Of a stretch of 64,000 nucleotides of DNA, positions 51,901 through 64,000 are shown piece after piece. Made by a program: the position numbers and the translations under genes. Each line of letters opens with the position of its first letter. The stretch's first letter is position 1. The stretch lies in contig NC_046673.1 of NCBI RefSeq assembly GCF_003369915.1, positions 24,915,718-24,979,717 on the forward strand. Reading direction: 5' to 3'. The notes beneath the pieces were generated by a model that was not told the origin of the DNA, did no database searches, and saw nothing but the letters and a program-made list of their open reading frames with translations. Source of the stretch: Drosophila miranda. Taxonomy: Eukaryota > Arthropoda > Insecta > Diptera > Drosophilidae.

Positions 51901-54900
51901 ATATCATCTTGGGACCTTTTCTATGGTTTCGGGGCCCAAATATTTCTTGAGAACTGAGCCAAAAATCCTTCAAGGCAGTGGCTCCACTGAAATGGCTCCA
52001 ACATGAAATTGATGAAGATCGGAAATATCCTCGCATTGGCAGCTGACTGCAGCGAGAATCCCAATGGAGATCACACAATCCTGACTTCCTGATTTCCCTC
52101 CTAGTGAAACCCAAAGCGAAAGGGGATTGAACCCTTAGCAATCCCTTTGCGTAATTTTTGTGGCAATTCATTGAACCCCGAAGCCCATAAAAGCTGTCAG
52201 GCAACAAGTGGGTCCCAGGCCCAGAGCTGTCTATGATGATGGCGATGATAGCCAGCCTAGGTGCACCGACAAGCCCCCTAAAGTTTAGTTTGGGGCTGCC
52301 GCCTGGCCGCTTGGTAACGGGCTCACTCGCCTGTCAATAATTTCATTAATTCAATATTTGCGTATAATTTGATGGCTCCTCTCCAAGGTTCAGCAAGGAC
52401 CTGCCTGGACCTGGAGGAGGGCTTATTATCTCTGTTTCGGGGATGGAGTTACTCTCTTTTCCGCTGCCTGTCCTGTGCCTGAGCCTGTGTTTGCGGCAAT
52501 TTATGAATATTTTAGCATTCTATTACGGACACACCCACTCGCCCCAGACACATCCAGTGGACGGGAGTGTGGAATGGGGAGCATGTGCATATACATGGAT
52601 GTGTGTGTAGCACTATATAAACAATTCCATGAGGACTCTGATTGCCAATTCACAATTTGGCAGGCTGTTCCACAAATCTTCCCCTTCCCGACCAGAGGCG
52701 GACAGAGAGAGAGAGAGAGAGAGAGGGCGAGAGAGGAAGAGAGACGAGAGCCAGGGATCTCAGGAAACAATTCTCCATTTAATAAGGAAAAGTTTTCCGT
52801 ACTTTGGTCCCAGCCGCCACCTCTCTCTCTCTCTCTGGCTCTCTTTATAGCCAAAAGTCAAACACTAAAATGAATTGCTCCAGCTAGGTCCAGTCCTGAC
52901 CTGTACCTATCCGTGTCCTGTCCGTGCCGATTCGGTTTGGATTCAGCTTCAGTTGGGGCCTGGGTCTCCGTCTGTGTCCACGTGGGGGCATGGTTATTTC
53001 CAGGTAATAAGCGTGGAGGCTGCCATAACTGGCCAGCGAAACTTTTCTGTTTGTTTTCGTGTTTGGCCTGGAAAAGTGTCAAAAACTTTTCCACAAAACA
53101 AATTGAAATTTTCCATATTTCTGCGCTGTGCCCCACTCTGCAACTGTCCCTGTGGCACTGCCAGACGCGGCTTCGGCTTCCCTTTGTGCGGCGGCAAATT
53201 GATTTTTTAAGTTGTCCCCAAACAAATCAGAGTGGAAAAATAAAATCCCTTTACCTCCGTCAAGCTTATACGGTCGCCGCCTCCAAACCCCCCTGCCCGC
53301 CAACAAACAGAAGTCGAAGAAAGGGCTTAAGTCCTGTCTACAATCTGCATTGATTCGGAAACGGCCTGGAATCGTGCACTCTTCGCCAGTCAAGGATCTG
53401 CAGATCTTCTACCCCCCACATGACCATTAGCTGGAGCGTTGCTGGAGTTCACTCTCTAAGAGGCAGAGGATTGTCTAGGCCAAAGAACCCACTGAAGGCC
53501 CAATTTATTTATGTTTATTAGCTCTTGCGCCTTCTTCCTGCTTTTGTTGCGGATATCCGCTTACCGGCGTTGACTTTAGCACGCGGCTTCCCCTAATTCT
53601 ATCTCCATTTCCACCTCCCCCATCCTCATTCATATTTCCAATTTCGCATTTCCGACTTTCATCCTTATTTCCATTTCCCCATCAACAGGATGGGGTGGAC
53701 CGTTGTGGCTTCTATGAACGAGGCGGATATGCGCCTGCAAGGCGAAAATACATGAAAATTCGAATCACTGCGCAAAAGAAACGACCAGGGTAAACATTAT
53801 CCACATTTAAGGAATATGCCACACTACTCCACATTACAATGATGATCGAAATATGATCGCAATTTTCATCAGGAAGGGGGCGTCTTAGACAATGTTTGAC
53901 ATACCATTGCTGCATGATACCTTTGCTGTTGTTCATGAATTCCTGGGCACACTTGGGCTTACTCTGGGGTGCCTCTATATCTATATTGTATCTACATATG
54001 TATGTATATCTCCATGTACATTTCAAATTTCCATCTCATCAACTTACGGCTAGGGCATACAGAAGCTTGCAGCTTTTACTTGCTTTTCCTCGTCTCTGTG
54101 TTTCGTGTTCCGGCGCAGAAAAGAAACTTTAAATACAATCAACTGGCCCCTGGCATTGGGCTCGTTGGAACAATTTGTAAAAATTACACATGCATAAACA
54201 TACACATACACTCATGAGCACGAGCACACACGCAGAATGAGAAGGGAGTGAAGGGGGGGATAAATGAGACTTCCGCCTTAACCGGAAATGGTCCTTTGGC
54301 CTCGCTGGGGTCGGGGTCTGGTCGGGTTGGCTCTCCGATATCTTGGTCTCCTGGTCTTGGTCTTTGGTCCTGTGCTGCGCTCACCTCGGGACTCGGGGCA
54401 TTCGTGTGGTCCTTTGCTGCCTGTCCTGTCCATGTATCCTTCTCCAGCTCCAGGCAAAGGCCTTAGCCCCTGCCTCTGCCTCCATCTTCATCTTTATTAT
54501 TATTGCATATTATAAATATGACTTTGTTAGGAACCAGTTTGTCTGTGTGTGGGTGGGCTCAGAGGCGGTGCGCCGCCTTCCTTATCCTTCTTCCCTCTCT
54601 CTCCAGCTCTCTGTCAGGGGTACGTATGTAAGACTTATTAAATTGCCATTTACCAGTACAGAACGAGCATTGTAAATTGCTCCATTGTCAAAGAAAATTA
54701 GTTGATATGTGTCCAAAGGGGTCGAAGGGTGCGGAAGGATGGGATGCGGAGAGGATGGGCATCGGCATGGGCTGATTGCGTGGCTCGTAAGGGGGTTCCA
54801 TGGTCTTTCAGGCCCCGTTCCGTTGCTCATCATCATCTGCAACTGCATCTCCCCCCGGCTATGCGAGTAGATGCTGCAGAGCTTATCAGCAAATGGAAGC

Positions 54901-57900
54901 TGAATAGAGGAACATCAATCAATCAGTCAATCAATCAAGCAGAATGAAGACGCAGAAGGAGAACAAGATATTGGCCAGTTGCAGTCGCTAGTTCAAGGAG
55001 ATCTCTTTTTCTGCTCCTTCCGCCTTCCCGCCAGCTGATTGTCAATTTTAATAATTGAAACAAGGAATACAAATGGAAAACGTAAATTTATTTCCACACC
55101 AATTGGCACTCAAACGAAGAAGAAACACACCAGCAGCAGGGGAGCAACAACAGCAGCAGCAGAAGGACCCGCACAATATATTAGGGCGAAACAAATTCCC
55201 ATAGAGAAATCGTGAGATTTTCACAAGAATGCCACAAAGGAAGTGCCAAAGAAACTGCAAGTTCACATCCAGACTTCATTTGGAGTTTGATATTGAGTTT
55301 AATGTCGTTCCGTTTAACGGAATTTTAATGTCCGCCAATGATGTTGCTGCTGCTGCCACCCTCTGCTGCTTTCGTTGCAAATTGCGTGGCAATGGCCAGC
55401 GAAATGGTGGCAAGGCGATTTCGCTTCTGGGTAACCTTCGGCGATTTTATGCGCGCTGCAATCGCCCATAAGGCAATCAATTTTTATGTCTCCCCCACTC
55501 TGGCAGCGGGAGATTGTGGGACAGAAGCAACAGCTTGCGGGGCAACATGATGACATGACCGGCATGGGGCATGGGGCATTGGGCAGAGGGCAGTAAGCAT
55601 TCAACAGCGGCAAAGAGGGGTTAACAAACGGCTAAGACACTGACACTAACACTGAAACTGACAAAAGTTCCCGATTCACAACGGTGGAAGCTTCGTTTTC
55701 TCTTGTCCTTTTCCCGCAAGCAGCTTTGTTTTCCTAAGCTTTTCCTTTGTTTTTCTCAGATTTCAGTGGAGCGCATCGTGAGTTCAAGAGTTCAATCGGT
55801 GGGTGGGAGCAATGGGAGCGGTAAGAGTGGAACGAATTCCGGGTAAACGTTTTACATATTGTAAAATAACAATATCAACAATTTCGTGGAAAATAGCAGA
55901 CTGCGTGCAAAGCACAGAGCCGGAGCCTCAGCACCGAGGGCCGTCCGAGGAGTTTTGTTAGGTGATTTCTCCCAATTCAAGGGGCCCCCAGGCCATGTTC
56001 CATGTTCTCCACAGTGAAACCTCGCTCTGGCTCCCGCTCAAGGAGCGCCAGGGGTTGTCAAATTTTTGCCTCCCAGAGGCCGTGAAATGGCAGCTCAACT
56101 TTCGTTATAAAATTAATGCGATTCGCTCGTTCTCGTTTAAGGAGAAAGCGTGGGATGAGTGTCTGGAGGTTCAGCTGCGGCGGCTGAGTGGTTCGTCGAT
56201 TGGGGGACGCGGGGGTGTGTGATCCAAGTGCGTTTCACTTTGGATCTTCGTATTGTCATGCGGTTGATTTCATTGGGTTCAATGTTCCTCCTTTCCTGCT
56301 CCTATGTGTCTCTTCTATTCTGGTTATACCCTAGCAGGGAGGGGGTGTTATTGATTTAATGAGAAATTGCCATTGAAGCACTAGCAGGTAAAGAGAATAA
56401 GAACTGGATGACTGAGCACCTACTTATATCATAAAGCCAACAGATGAATGATCGATCTGCAAGGGTATCAAAATCTTCGCTGTCCTAAATGTAGCTTTGC
56501 GTTTCCGTTTTCGGGTTTTTGTGCTTCTGTTGTTCTTCTGTAAGCAGCTTAAAGCTCTAAATCACTTGTTGTCCGGACAGAGGTAACAAAGGAGCAAAGC
56601 ACTCAAAGAACTCCGCATCCCTTGCCCCATGTCCATGTCCTTCTTAGAGTGCTCGTATCACTGATAAGGGATTGGAGCATTGGCGTATGTGCGGAGCCTA
56701 TTAGACATTTATATTTTCAAGAAAACCCTCATTTCGGATAAGACTGCACCTGGAGGCAATTCCAATTCGTTTGGGCCTTTCGTCTGTTTCTGTTGTGTTC
56801 TGTTGCCGTTAGTTGCCGTTTTGCACATTACAAAACAAAACTTTCAAGTGGCAAAAATGTTTTCGCCAAGGTTAAGTGTATTTGTACATACGAGTATATG
56901 TAGGTGTATTATTTTTGGAGACTGTACATATTGTATCCTCCATGGCGCAGCGAATAAATACACATTTATTTACACGAAATATAGTAGTACAATATATGTA
57001 TGGCCGCTGTCTTTCCGCCATTTTTGTTATTATGCGCATAAGCAGAAAATATTAATGAATCCACAAGAAATGCACAAACAATGAAGGAAAAGTAGATATA
57101 GAAAATGGGAAAAATGGAGTGCAGTAGAGCGAGAACCACCTTCCGCTAAGCACTTCTTCAATGGTTTCCCCCTAGCAAAGACAGAGAGAGAAAGAAAGAG
57201 TCCAGCTGCAGATCCTGCTGCTGATCGGAACACAGATTTCCCGGCTCCGTCATCCTCTTTATCTCTACATCAGCATTCAGTTTCCACTTCGTTTGCATTT
57301 TCCTCTCGGCTGCCACTTGAAAATGGGGCACAAAAAGCGTGAAAAAGGAATGAAAATCCAAATCAAAGTCGACGACTGCCCTCTCTCTTTCCACATGAAC
57401 TGTATCTGTGTCTCTCCTTTGTGTCTGTCCTTTAAGCAGTATATGCGTGTGTCCTGGCGCTCGTTTCTGTGTGTGTTTTTTTTTGCACTTTACGACTTTA
57501 ATTATGTACATAAGTACATAATTGTGTTATTATCGTAAGCTCACGGAGCGCAACACATGCCGTCTACGGCCACGGGTCCGGGTCCAGGACCGGGTCCAGG
57601 ACCGGGTCCAGGACCGGGTCCAGGTCCGAGTCCTGATTCTGGGGTCGTAATCCCTGTCTTGGTTTTGATGATCCTCCTCTACCACTGTCATCCTCCCCTC
57701 TCTCTTTGTGTGTGTATTTGCTGGGAAACCGACCTCGTCTCCGGCTGTCCGCTTGGCTAGCATTTTACGGCCATTAAGTCCGGCAGTGTCTTTTCGGTGG
57801 TCCCACCGTTATTTGGCAGCCACCTTCCACACTGCAGTCCCTCCGTTGCGCCACGCCATCCAGGCCTAACCTTTGGGCTCCTCTTTGCTGTTTACATTCT

Positions 57901-60900
57901 AATCTCTGGGCCTGGTATCTGGTCCTTGGACCTGGTCTTCCATTTTCCATCTTCTTTCCTCATCCTTCTCCTCTTCTTCCTCCTCTTCCTCCTTCGCGTA
58001 CATTTTTTTTCTTATTATTTAAAATACGAAAATTTTGCTTTTAATTATGCATTGGCAACATTTCCCTTGTTTTTCTTTTACCACCCTTCGACCTCAGCTT
58101 CGTGTTTTCCCATTAGAAGAGACTTTGGTCCGAAAAATGTTAACTCCCGATTATTATTGGTAAGCAGAGGTCCGGTCCCTCTCTCTGTTGTCTCCCTCCT
58201 CCCGTGACTTTTTTCATTTGTGTTTCTTTAAATATTTTCTTTTAATTAGTGCGTATGTGAGGGAGCGGACAGGAGGGTACTAGAGGACAGGACAGGACAG
58301 GGATTCACTTCAATTATCGCTTTTTGTTGATAACTAAATACATGCAAATAATATCTGAAAATCTGAAGCAGACAAATGAGAATTTCCCTCTTGTTTTTTA
58401 TCTTATTTATTTTGTAGGTACTTTGTTCTGCGTGGGTGGCACAAGTGGGTGGGTGGTTGGGATGGGTGACAGGGTGGCGCAGGTTAGAGCAGAGTCAAGG
58501 ACATCGCAATATGAAATCAAATTTCAAACGAATTTTTCCCAACACAACTCCGATGTCTGCGCAGATGCTCCTCCGTAGAAATGGGGCAGCAGCAGCAACA
58601 GTAGCAGAAGTTTTTCCGAAAGTAAAAATGACTCCATTTACATGGGGAAAAGCCGGAAAGCTGAAAGAACTTTTGGGATTCTCTAGCTGCAGATCCCTGG
58701 ATCATCAAGAACTATGGATCTCTGCCTACGCATTTGTCTTGATTCTGCCGCAAAAACACAAACCGAGTCTGAGCCGTTATTTGCCAATTTCAAATTGTTA
58801 TTAAGTGCTTTTCATTTCCATTTCCTGCCATCCTGCCACCATTCTGGCATCCAATAACCAGCCTTCCACCGAACAATAGCGTCCCTTTCCTCTTCCTCCT
58901 CCTGTATGCCCGCGTATCCTTGAGCAGCGATTCGTCAAAGTCAAAACTGGGACGACAGTGGAGATGATAAGACTCGTACTTCTGCGGCCTTCGCTTGCAA
59001 TTTGTTTGCGTGGGCAACACCGCCACCGCCACGGCCTCAGACTCAGCGTCTGCCCCTAGGCTTGAGCCTAGTCTTTGAGGTATCTATGGAATGCTGCCTA
59101 GTGCCTACAGCCTCCTGCCATGGCGGAAATAAATTGTTATTAATGTGCTTGCCTGTGGCTCTGGATCGGCTTCTGTTACTGGTTATGGCTCCCCTTCATC
59201 CATCTCCCCATCTACCCGTCTCCCTCCAGGAATCTTACGCTGTCTGAGCCGCAGACGGAGTAGCGGGAACTGGAGAACGAGCCCATGCTCGTGCCCGAGT
59301 CGATAAAATGTTTGGAAACGCGCTCCCAATTGTAAATATCTTTATGCCTCGGTTGCTCCTCTGTTCCATGTCTGCGTTTCGTAGACGTGGGCGTGGCCAA
59401 AAGCCCGAATAATGTGAGCCAATTTAATGTCCTGGCCACTTGTTGAAAGCATCATCATCATCATCGGGTGCCATTCTCGTTCACATTATCGGTTCTGCCC
59501 TGGTCAGGATTGGGGTGCGGCACGGCACTGGGGGGCCTCTTCCAACCATAAACTGTTTACGGGCGGAGCTAAAATTGATTTGTGCCCAGCACGAATCAAA
59601 TCAATTGCATTAGCAGTCTCCACCGAAGGTAATCATAACTTGGCTCACAGCAGAAGGGGGTGGGGAGAGAAGAGGGGTCTGGGCAGCGAAGAGAGAGATT
59701 CCTTGGCTGTGGCCATAAAGCGGAAACTGTCACAGCCGTAAGCACGGAGATGAGCAGAAATGAGAGATGGCCATAAAAAAGTAAAGTAAGAAGAAGGACG
59801 GAAGAAGGCACCCACGTCCACTGGCAGGTCGAAAATGGAATACTCTTTCAGCGGTTGCCAGGCATCTTCCAGGGAGGAGGAGTCACTCGGTACATGTATG
59901 CAAGGAGAGTATCCCAAAGATGCCCGCAGGCCTCATTGAATTGCGTGCAGCCTCCGCCCGCCACAGTGCCACAGTCCCTCCACCATCCTCCGCCGTTGGC
60001 CTCAGCCAAAGGATCTCAGTCTCTGCTCCTGTCCGTTCGTTTCCCTTCGTTCGTTTATTTGCATTTGGCAGTGTGGCACAGTGGCCAAAGTGTTCAAAAC
60101 AGATTTGTTGGCCAGATTGTACAGCGCTAACAGTTCATTACCCAAATGACTGCTTGGCTCTGTGGCAACAAAGGGGGAAATAGGGGATCGGAGTGAATGG
60201 AGGGATCGGAGGGAACGGCAAGGCCCAATAGGGGTGGGTGGGGGGCAGACTGAAAAGGTTTCATTACATTTTCGGGACGGGGTCCCGAACGCCGCAAAGC
60301 TTCGAATGGAAAACTTTTTCCTTGAAGACTCCATTTGCTCCTCCTGTTCCTCCTGTTCCTCCTTCTCCTTATCTTCCCCTCTCGTGCCATAGTTTACGAT
60401 TTGATTTAAAAGTTGGAGTCAAGTTTTGAACCACCTCGACTGCGGGGTGGGTGGTGGAATGGAGGAGTGCCTGCTGTCAAGGGAATTGCTAACTTTTTAA
60501 TAGTTATTCATACAAAATCATTTACGAGTGCTTTCCTCCATCCAGGGACCCTCTTCCCCTCACAGCATATCCTCTTCAAACATATGTATGTATATGGGTA
60601 AGTGGGTGTGTTGGTATGTGAGTGGAACATATGCATGTAGAAGGAGGATCCGTTTGAAAATAAGGAAACTTTATGAAAAGTTCCAAGTTGCAGCCTGGAG
60701 GCGACACCCTGCTCCTCCCTCACACAAGCGCAATCTGGCAGAATAATTATGCGCTGCATCATGCGGCAATCGCATGCTGGCCTTGCTCCACTCTTCCAGT
60801 CATCCACTTATCCAGTCATGCACTTGCACCTGGACACTTGAGCGATGGACTTTATTGATGAACTCCTCGCTTCAGGGACGACGACTTCTCCCCAGGGCAC

Positions 60901-63900
60901 GTTCATGGAAGTCTCGTTCGCATTATCCAATGTCCACTCTTTGCCCTTTCCCCGTCAATTGTCACTTGAAAATCTCGACTTTCCATTCCATCCCCCACTC
61001 AAAACACTCCTCATTATTCCACGGCTGCCAGACGGCTTTTGTTGACTTCCTGCCTCTAATCCCTGCCCTAATCTCATCATCGGATTTATTTAGATATCAT
61101 TCCGTAGCCCTAAAATCAGAGCGGAGAGCACCTGAACAAGCGCCTCCTTGGATGGTGCCACGGCAGTGCCATTTAATGAGAAAATAACTGGGATTCAGCC
61201 ATAAATTCATTTCCGCCCTTTGTTTAATTTCCTTCGCTTCTCCGAAAAACTTTTTCGCTACGCGCGAAATCATATGTAATTACAATTACGACGTAATCTC
61301 TGTCCGCGGAGGGGTCTCCGTAGACGGTGGGAGCAGACAATACAATCCGTTGGGTGGGAAGGCAGAGATGGCAGAGGAATGGAATGGTGACCATTGTTGG
61401 CCACGACATTGGGCCATGGCCATGGATATGCTTATGGCCACGTTTAACGCCAACGCACCGTGAAATGGAGTGCAAGGCTTTGATTGAGGAGCTCTCTCTC
61501 TCTCTCTCTGTCTCTCTCTGTGAATGCGAAACGCGTGCCCCCTGTGTGTTTTCAGGGTTTCGAGGAGGGAGCGGTGTGCTGAAGGGTTAAGGGAAGACAA
61601 TTGTGTATGCTATGTGTGCGCCACAGAAAAGTTGATTCAATTAATGCTTTTCCTAAGCCAATCGATAGGAGGCGCCAGAGGGGTCCATCTACTGCTCTGT
61701 AATTATATAAAATCAATTCGAAGAGCTACGCACCCTGCATATCGAATGTCAGTCAACAAACTTGGGGGGAGTAACGAACCTTTATATATTGTATCCTTTT
61801 CAGGACTACATGCCCCAGCTTGCCGGGATCGGGTTGTGCGTAGTCAACCTGATGGACGACATGCAGGAGTACACCAGAGGCCTGTTCCTACTCATGTAAG
61901 TGCGGTGGTGCAACAACGCCACCCGCCCCCCAAACCCCCCCCCCATCGATAGAGAGAGAGAGAGCGGGTTTCTCTATTCTGCGACTTTCTTGTTACAGGT
62001 ACTGCGGCCCAGCCATCCTGCTGTCGTACCTCTACATCCGCACATCCCAGGAGCTGCGTCCGCCGGAGGGCCCCTTTGCGGTCATGATGTACGAGCACCG
62101 AGCGGACCTGCGGATGCGCCAGCGGTGAGTGCCAGTCGTGTCATTAGGTGGAAATGTTGGGAACGAGCTTAATCATCGGTCGTCAGTTTTGTCTGCTAAT
62201 TGGGCTGATTAATTCGCTGATTGAGCGATTGAGTGGGGGATAGAGGAGGAAGAGAGGAGTAATCCGACACTGCCTTCCTCCTTTCACCATTCATCTTCTA
62301 CCAATACTCCTAAAATAGGGTTAGGATAGGGAGCCCAACCACCAATGCCCATCCGCCGCTAATGAGCGTGATTCCTGTCTAATGAGTTCTTCTGATTTCC
62401 TGACCAAGTTTTTTCTTTCTCTGCCGCACGGCAGACACTCTTCCACATCGTCGGCGGAGCCGCGCACCCTCAGCGGCGGAGGCGTGGCTGGACTGAGCAA
62501 CGGAAATCATGCGAGCACCAGATCCTACGACCTGTACAGCGCCGAGCTGGACGTCCATCGGGAGAAGCGGAAGCAGCGGAACTTCGGGAGCATGGCCGCC
62601 ACTCAAGTGGTCTGCGTGTGCCCCCTGATGATCCTTCGCTTTGCGCGGCTTTCGCTGGAGGAGACGTATGAGAATCAGAAGCACTTTGACTTCACCTACC
62701 TGATGTTCGTGTGGGTCGCCTTCCTGCCCACTGTGATCTTCCCCTGCATCTACGCATCGCAGATACTCCCCAGGTAATTTGATGGGATCCTCCTTTTCAT
62801 ACAGCCTGGTTACTTTTATCGACTTTGACTATCATATTATATGTGATCTCTACCCAATATCCTTCACTGCCACCTCTGACTTTTAGTTTTCTTCTATTTC
62901 CACGCAGGGATGAGCAGGAGCGTCTAAGGGGCTACTTCCGCCTCTCCTCGAAGAGGAAGCAGAAGAGCCAGCGGCGCCGCGATGTGGGACGCAGATCGGG
63001 TGGCGGATCCCGCGAGGACTCCATCGAGAAGGACGAACCCACCAACACCACCACCATCCAGGGACACCAGGGACAGCCCGAGCCGCAGCTCAAGCACCCT
63101 CCCAAGGTGCGCCACGAGCGGAGTGCGGGACTGGGCCATGGATCGTCCGGTGATCGGTACAGCGGAACCCCCTACAGACAGGGCAAGGACAGAGAGAGGG
63201 ATCGGGAGAGAGATAGGGAGCGGGATAGGGATAGGGATAGAGAAAGGGATAGGGATAGGGATAGAGAGAGAGAGAGGGAGCGTATGAGAGGCGGGCGCGG
63301 CCCTGGGGACGCTGGGGTGGTCAACAATCTGGGCAAGGACGTGCGCGGCAAGAAGCACGATGTGAAGATCAACATCATATCTGACGGAGGACACGCCAGC
63401 AGCCACCTCCATCCGCATGCCCATCGAAAGCACCCCGGGAGCAGCAGCGGCAGCAGTAACCGAAGCAGACCGACGCCCAATCAGCGGCACGGAAGCGGTA
63501 ACGGCACTCTACGCAGTGCAGAGTGCATGTCGGGGATCACCGCCTCCTCCTACTGCAATGGGAATGGGAACGTGAACACGAGCATACTGGATGACAGCAG
63601 CACCAGCAACTATGGCGACGGGGAGGAGAGCTCCGTGGTGAGCAGCATGATGGTTCCTCCGCAGCGCTGGCCGGGATTGGGGCCAGTAGGACCCGGGGCG
63701 GGGCTGCGACACAAGGACGTTTCCTTCAGCGAGTGCAGCAGCACCTTCTCGTCCAGCACCTTAGACCGCGACTTGGAGATAATGGACCAGCTTGAGCGTG
63801 AGCGCAGCATGGACATCCAAGAGATGCTGCAGCGGGAGCAGCAACGCGAGCAGCGGGAAAAGAGCCGCCACAGCGGAGGGCGCCAGCTGCCGGACATCGA

Positions 63901-64000
63901 GAAGCTCTACGCCCAGCGCTCGCCGAAGGCTAAGCGCGAGGCGCCCTACGGCTACGACAAAGCCGCGCTGGCCCTGGTCCTACCCGGCAACGACCCCCTT
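48974..64000 (+). CDS. Orphan rhodopsin-family GPCR with long charged C-terminal tail (3' end outside window)
   Basis: Coding exons 48974-49432, 50686-50865, 61804-61895, 61999-62124, 62435-62773 and 62908 to the window edge; 763 residues so far. An extracellular N terminus with an NAT glycosylation site precedes seven membrane segments. TM1 is SVYWLFLIQYAALALLGVIL, TM2 is FLINLALCHFVQCALVLPVS, and TM3 ends in AWDRM (DRM in place of DRY). TM4 is FVCCCATWLTGMVIALPYPI, TM5 is GLFLLMYCGPAILLSYLYIR, TM6 contains QVVCVCPLMILRF, and TM7 is LMFVWVAFLPTVIFPCIYAS with PCIY in place of NPxxY. The TM3 and second-loop Cys are present. The tail is over 350 residues and low-complexity, with an Arg/Asp/Glu repeat and a later ERE/QRE coiled-coil-like stretch. 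It is probably a peptide-type orphan receptor; CG32547 of D. melanogaster is a candidate orthologue that I cannot verify. A 3' splice site just before the ATG implies a spliced 5' UTR. Confidence 0.85.
49433..50685 (+). other. GPCR intron (1.25 kb)
   Basis: GTGAGT donor and TTTGAAG acceptor. It contains a GCCACA hexamer run at about 49693-49730 and an AT-rich second half. Nothing coding is seen. Confidence 0.85.
50866..61803 (+). other. GPCR intron (10.9 kb)
   Basis: GTGAGT donor and CCTTTTCAG acceptor; it splits the region between TM4 and the second extracellular loop. Contents include (GA)n at about 52704-52730, a 12-bp minisatellite at 57574-57628, an AATC run near 54917-54940 and many TTTCC-rich stretches. 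No nested gene is apparent on either strand. Confidence 0.8.
57574..57628. repeat. 12-bp minisatellite (GGACCGGGTCCA)n
   Basis: About four units of a unit that is itself nearly palindromic. Both strands are open across it (Gly-Pro repeats one way, Trp-Thr-Arg-Ser the other), which is a property of the repeat and not evidence for a gene. Confidence 0.9.
62125..62434 (+). other. GPCR intron (310 bp)
   Basis: GTGAGT donor and GCACGGCAG acceptor. It lies in the third intracellular loop and contains nothing else of note. Confidence 0.9.
63180..63290 (+). repeat. In-frame AGGGATCGGGAG-type repeat coding Arg-Asp/Arg-Glu dipeptides
   Basis: Alternating Arg with Asp or Glu for about 35 residues in the GPCR tail, from hexamers such as AGGGAT, CGGGAG and AGAGAG. 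It is probably unstable in length. Confidence 0.9.

Overview
The window is a gene-dense stretch of an insect nuclear genome, almost certainly a Drosophila X chromosome (Muller element A). The evidence is short 60-120 bp introns with GTRAGT donors, typical Drosophila core promoters, abundant CA/GT and CAG microsatellites, and a set of genes whose closest known relatives are D. melanogaster HisRS, Ggt-1, Pgant7 and Hayan. Dispersed repeats built around GTATCGGGTATA and GGACAGAC tracts resemble repeats I associate with the obscura group, so an obscura-group species is my best inference. No searches could be run; orthology calls rest on reading the translated sequence.

Layout. Positions 1-4038 hold one minus-strand coding exon (3829-4038) of a gene I do not recognise, plus what looks like its long first intron. 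Histidyl-tRNA synthetase follows on the minus strand (4428-8023). It has two alternative first exons: one completes a WHEP domain (cytosolic form) and one starts with a basic, polyQ-containing leader (probable mitochondrial form). On the plus strand come a gamma-glutamyltransferase (10255-14831, with its start codon on a 5-nt coding exon 2.7 kb upstream), a GALNT7-like polypeptide GalNAc-transferase (17133-19027) and two tandem small secreted MBF2-family proteins (21834-22404 and 23687-24234), each with a TATA box and GATA motifs.

Positions 25548-33630 form a cluster of three clip-domain serine-protease genes. The first two are catalytically dead paralogues, the second with two clip domains and a poly-threonine linker. 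The third is an intact Hayan/Persephone-type protease with a skippable 225-residue linker exon. Such proteins act in the haemolymph cascades that drive melanization and Toll signalling. The arrangement of one active zymogen next to two pseudoproteases is the most interesting module in the window.

From 33631 to 48973 I see no protein-coding gene, only microsatellites, repeat fragments and one candidate untranslated first exon (about 34170-34427). From 48974 to the right edge lies a rhodopsin-family orphan GPCR with a 10.9 kb intron and a very long, low-complexity Arg/Asp/Glu-rich cytoplasmic tail. It is still open at position 64000.
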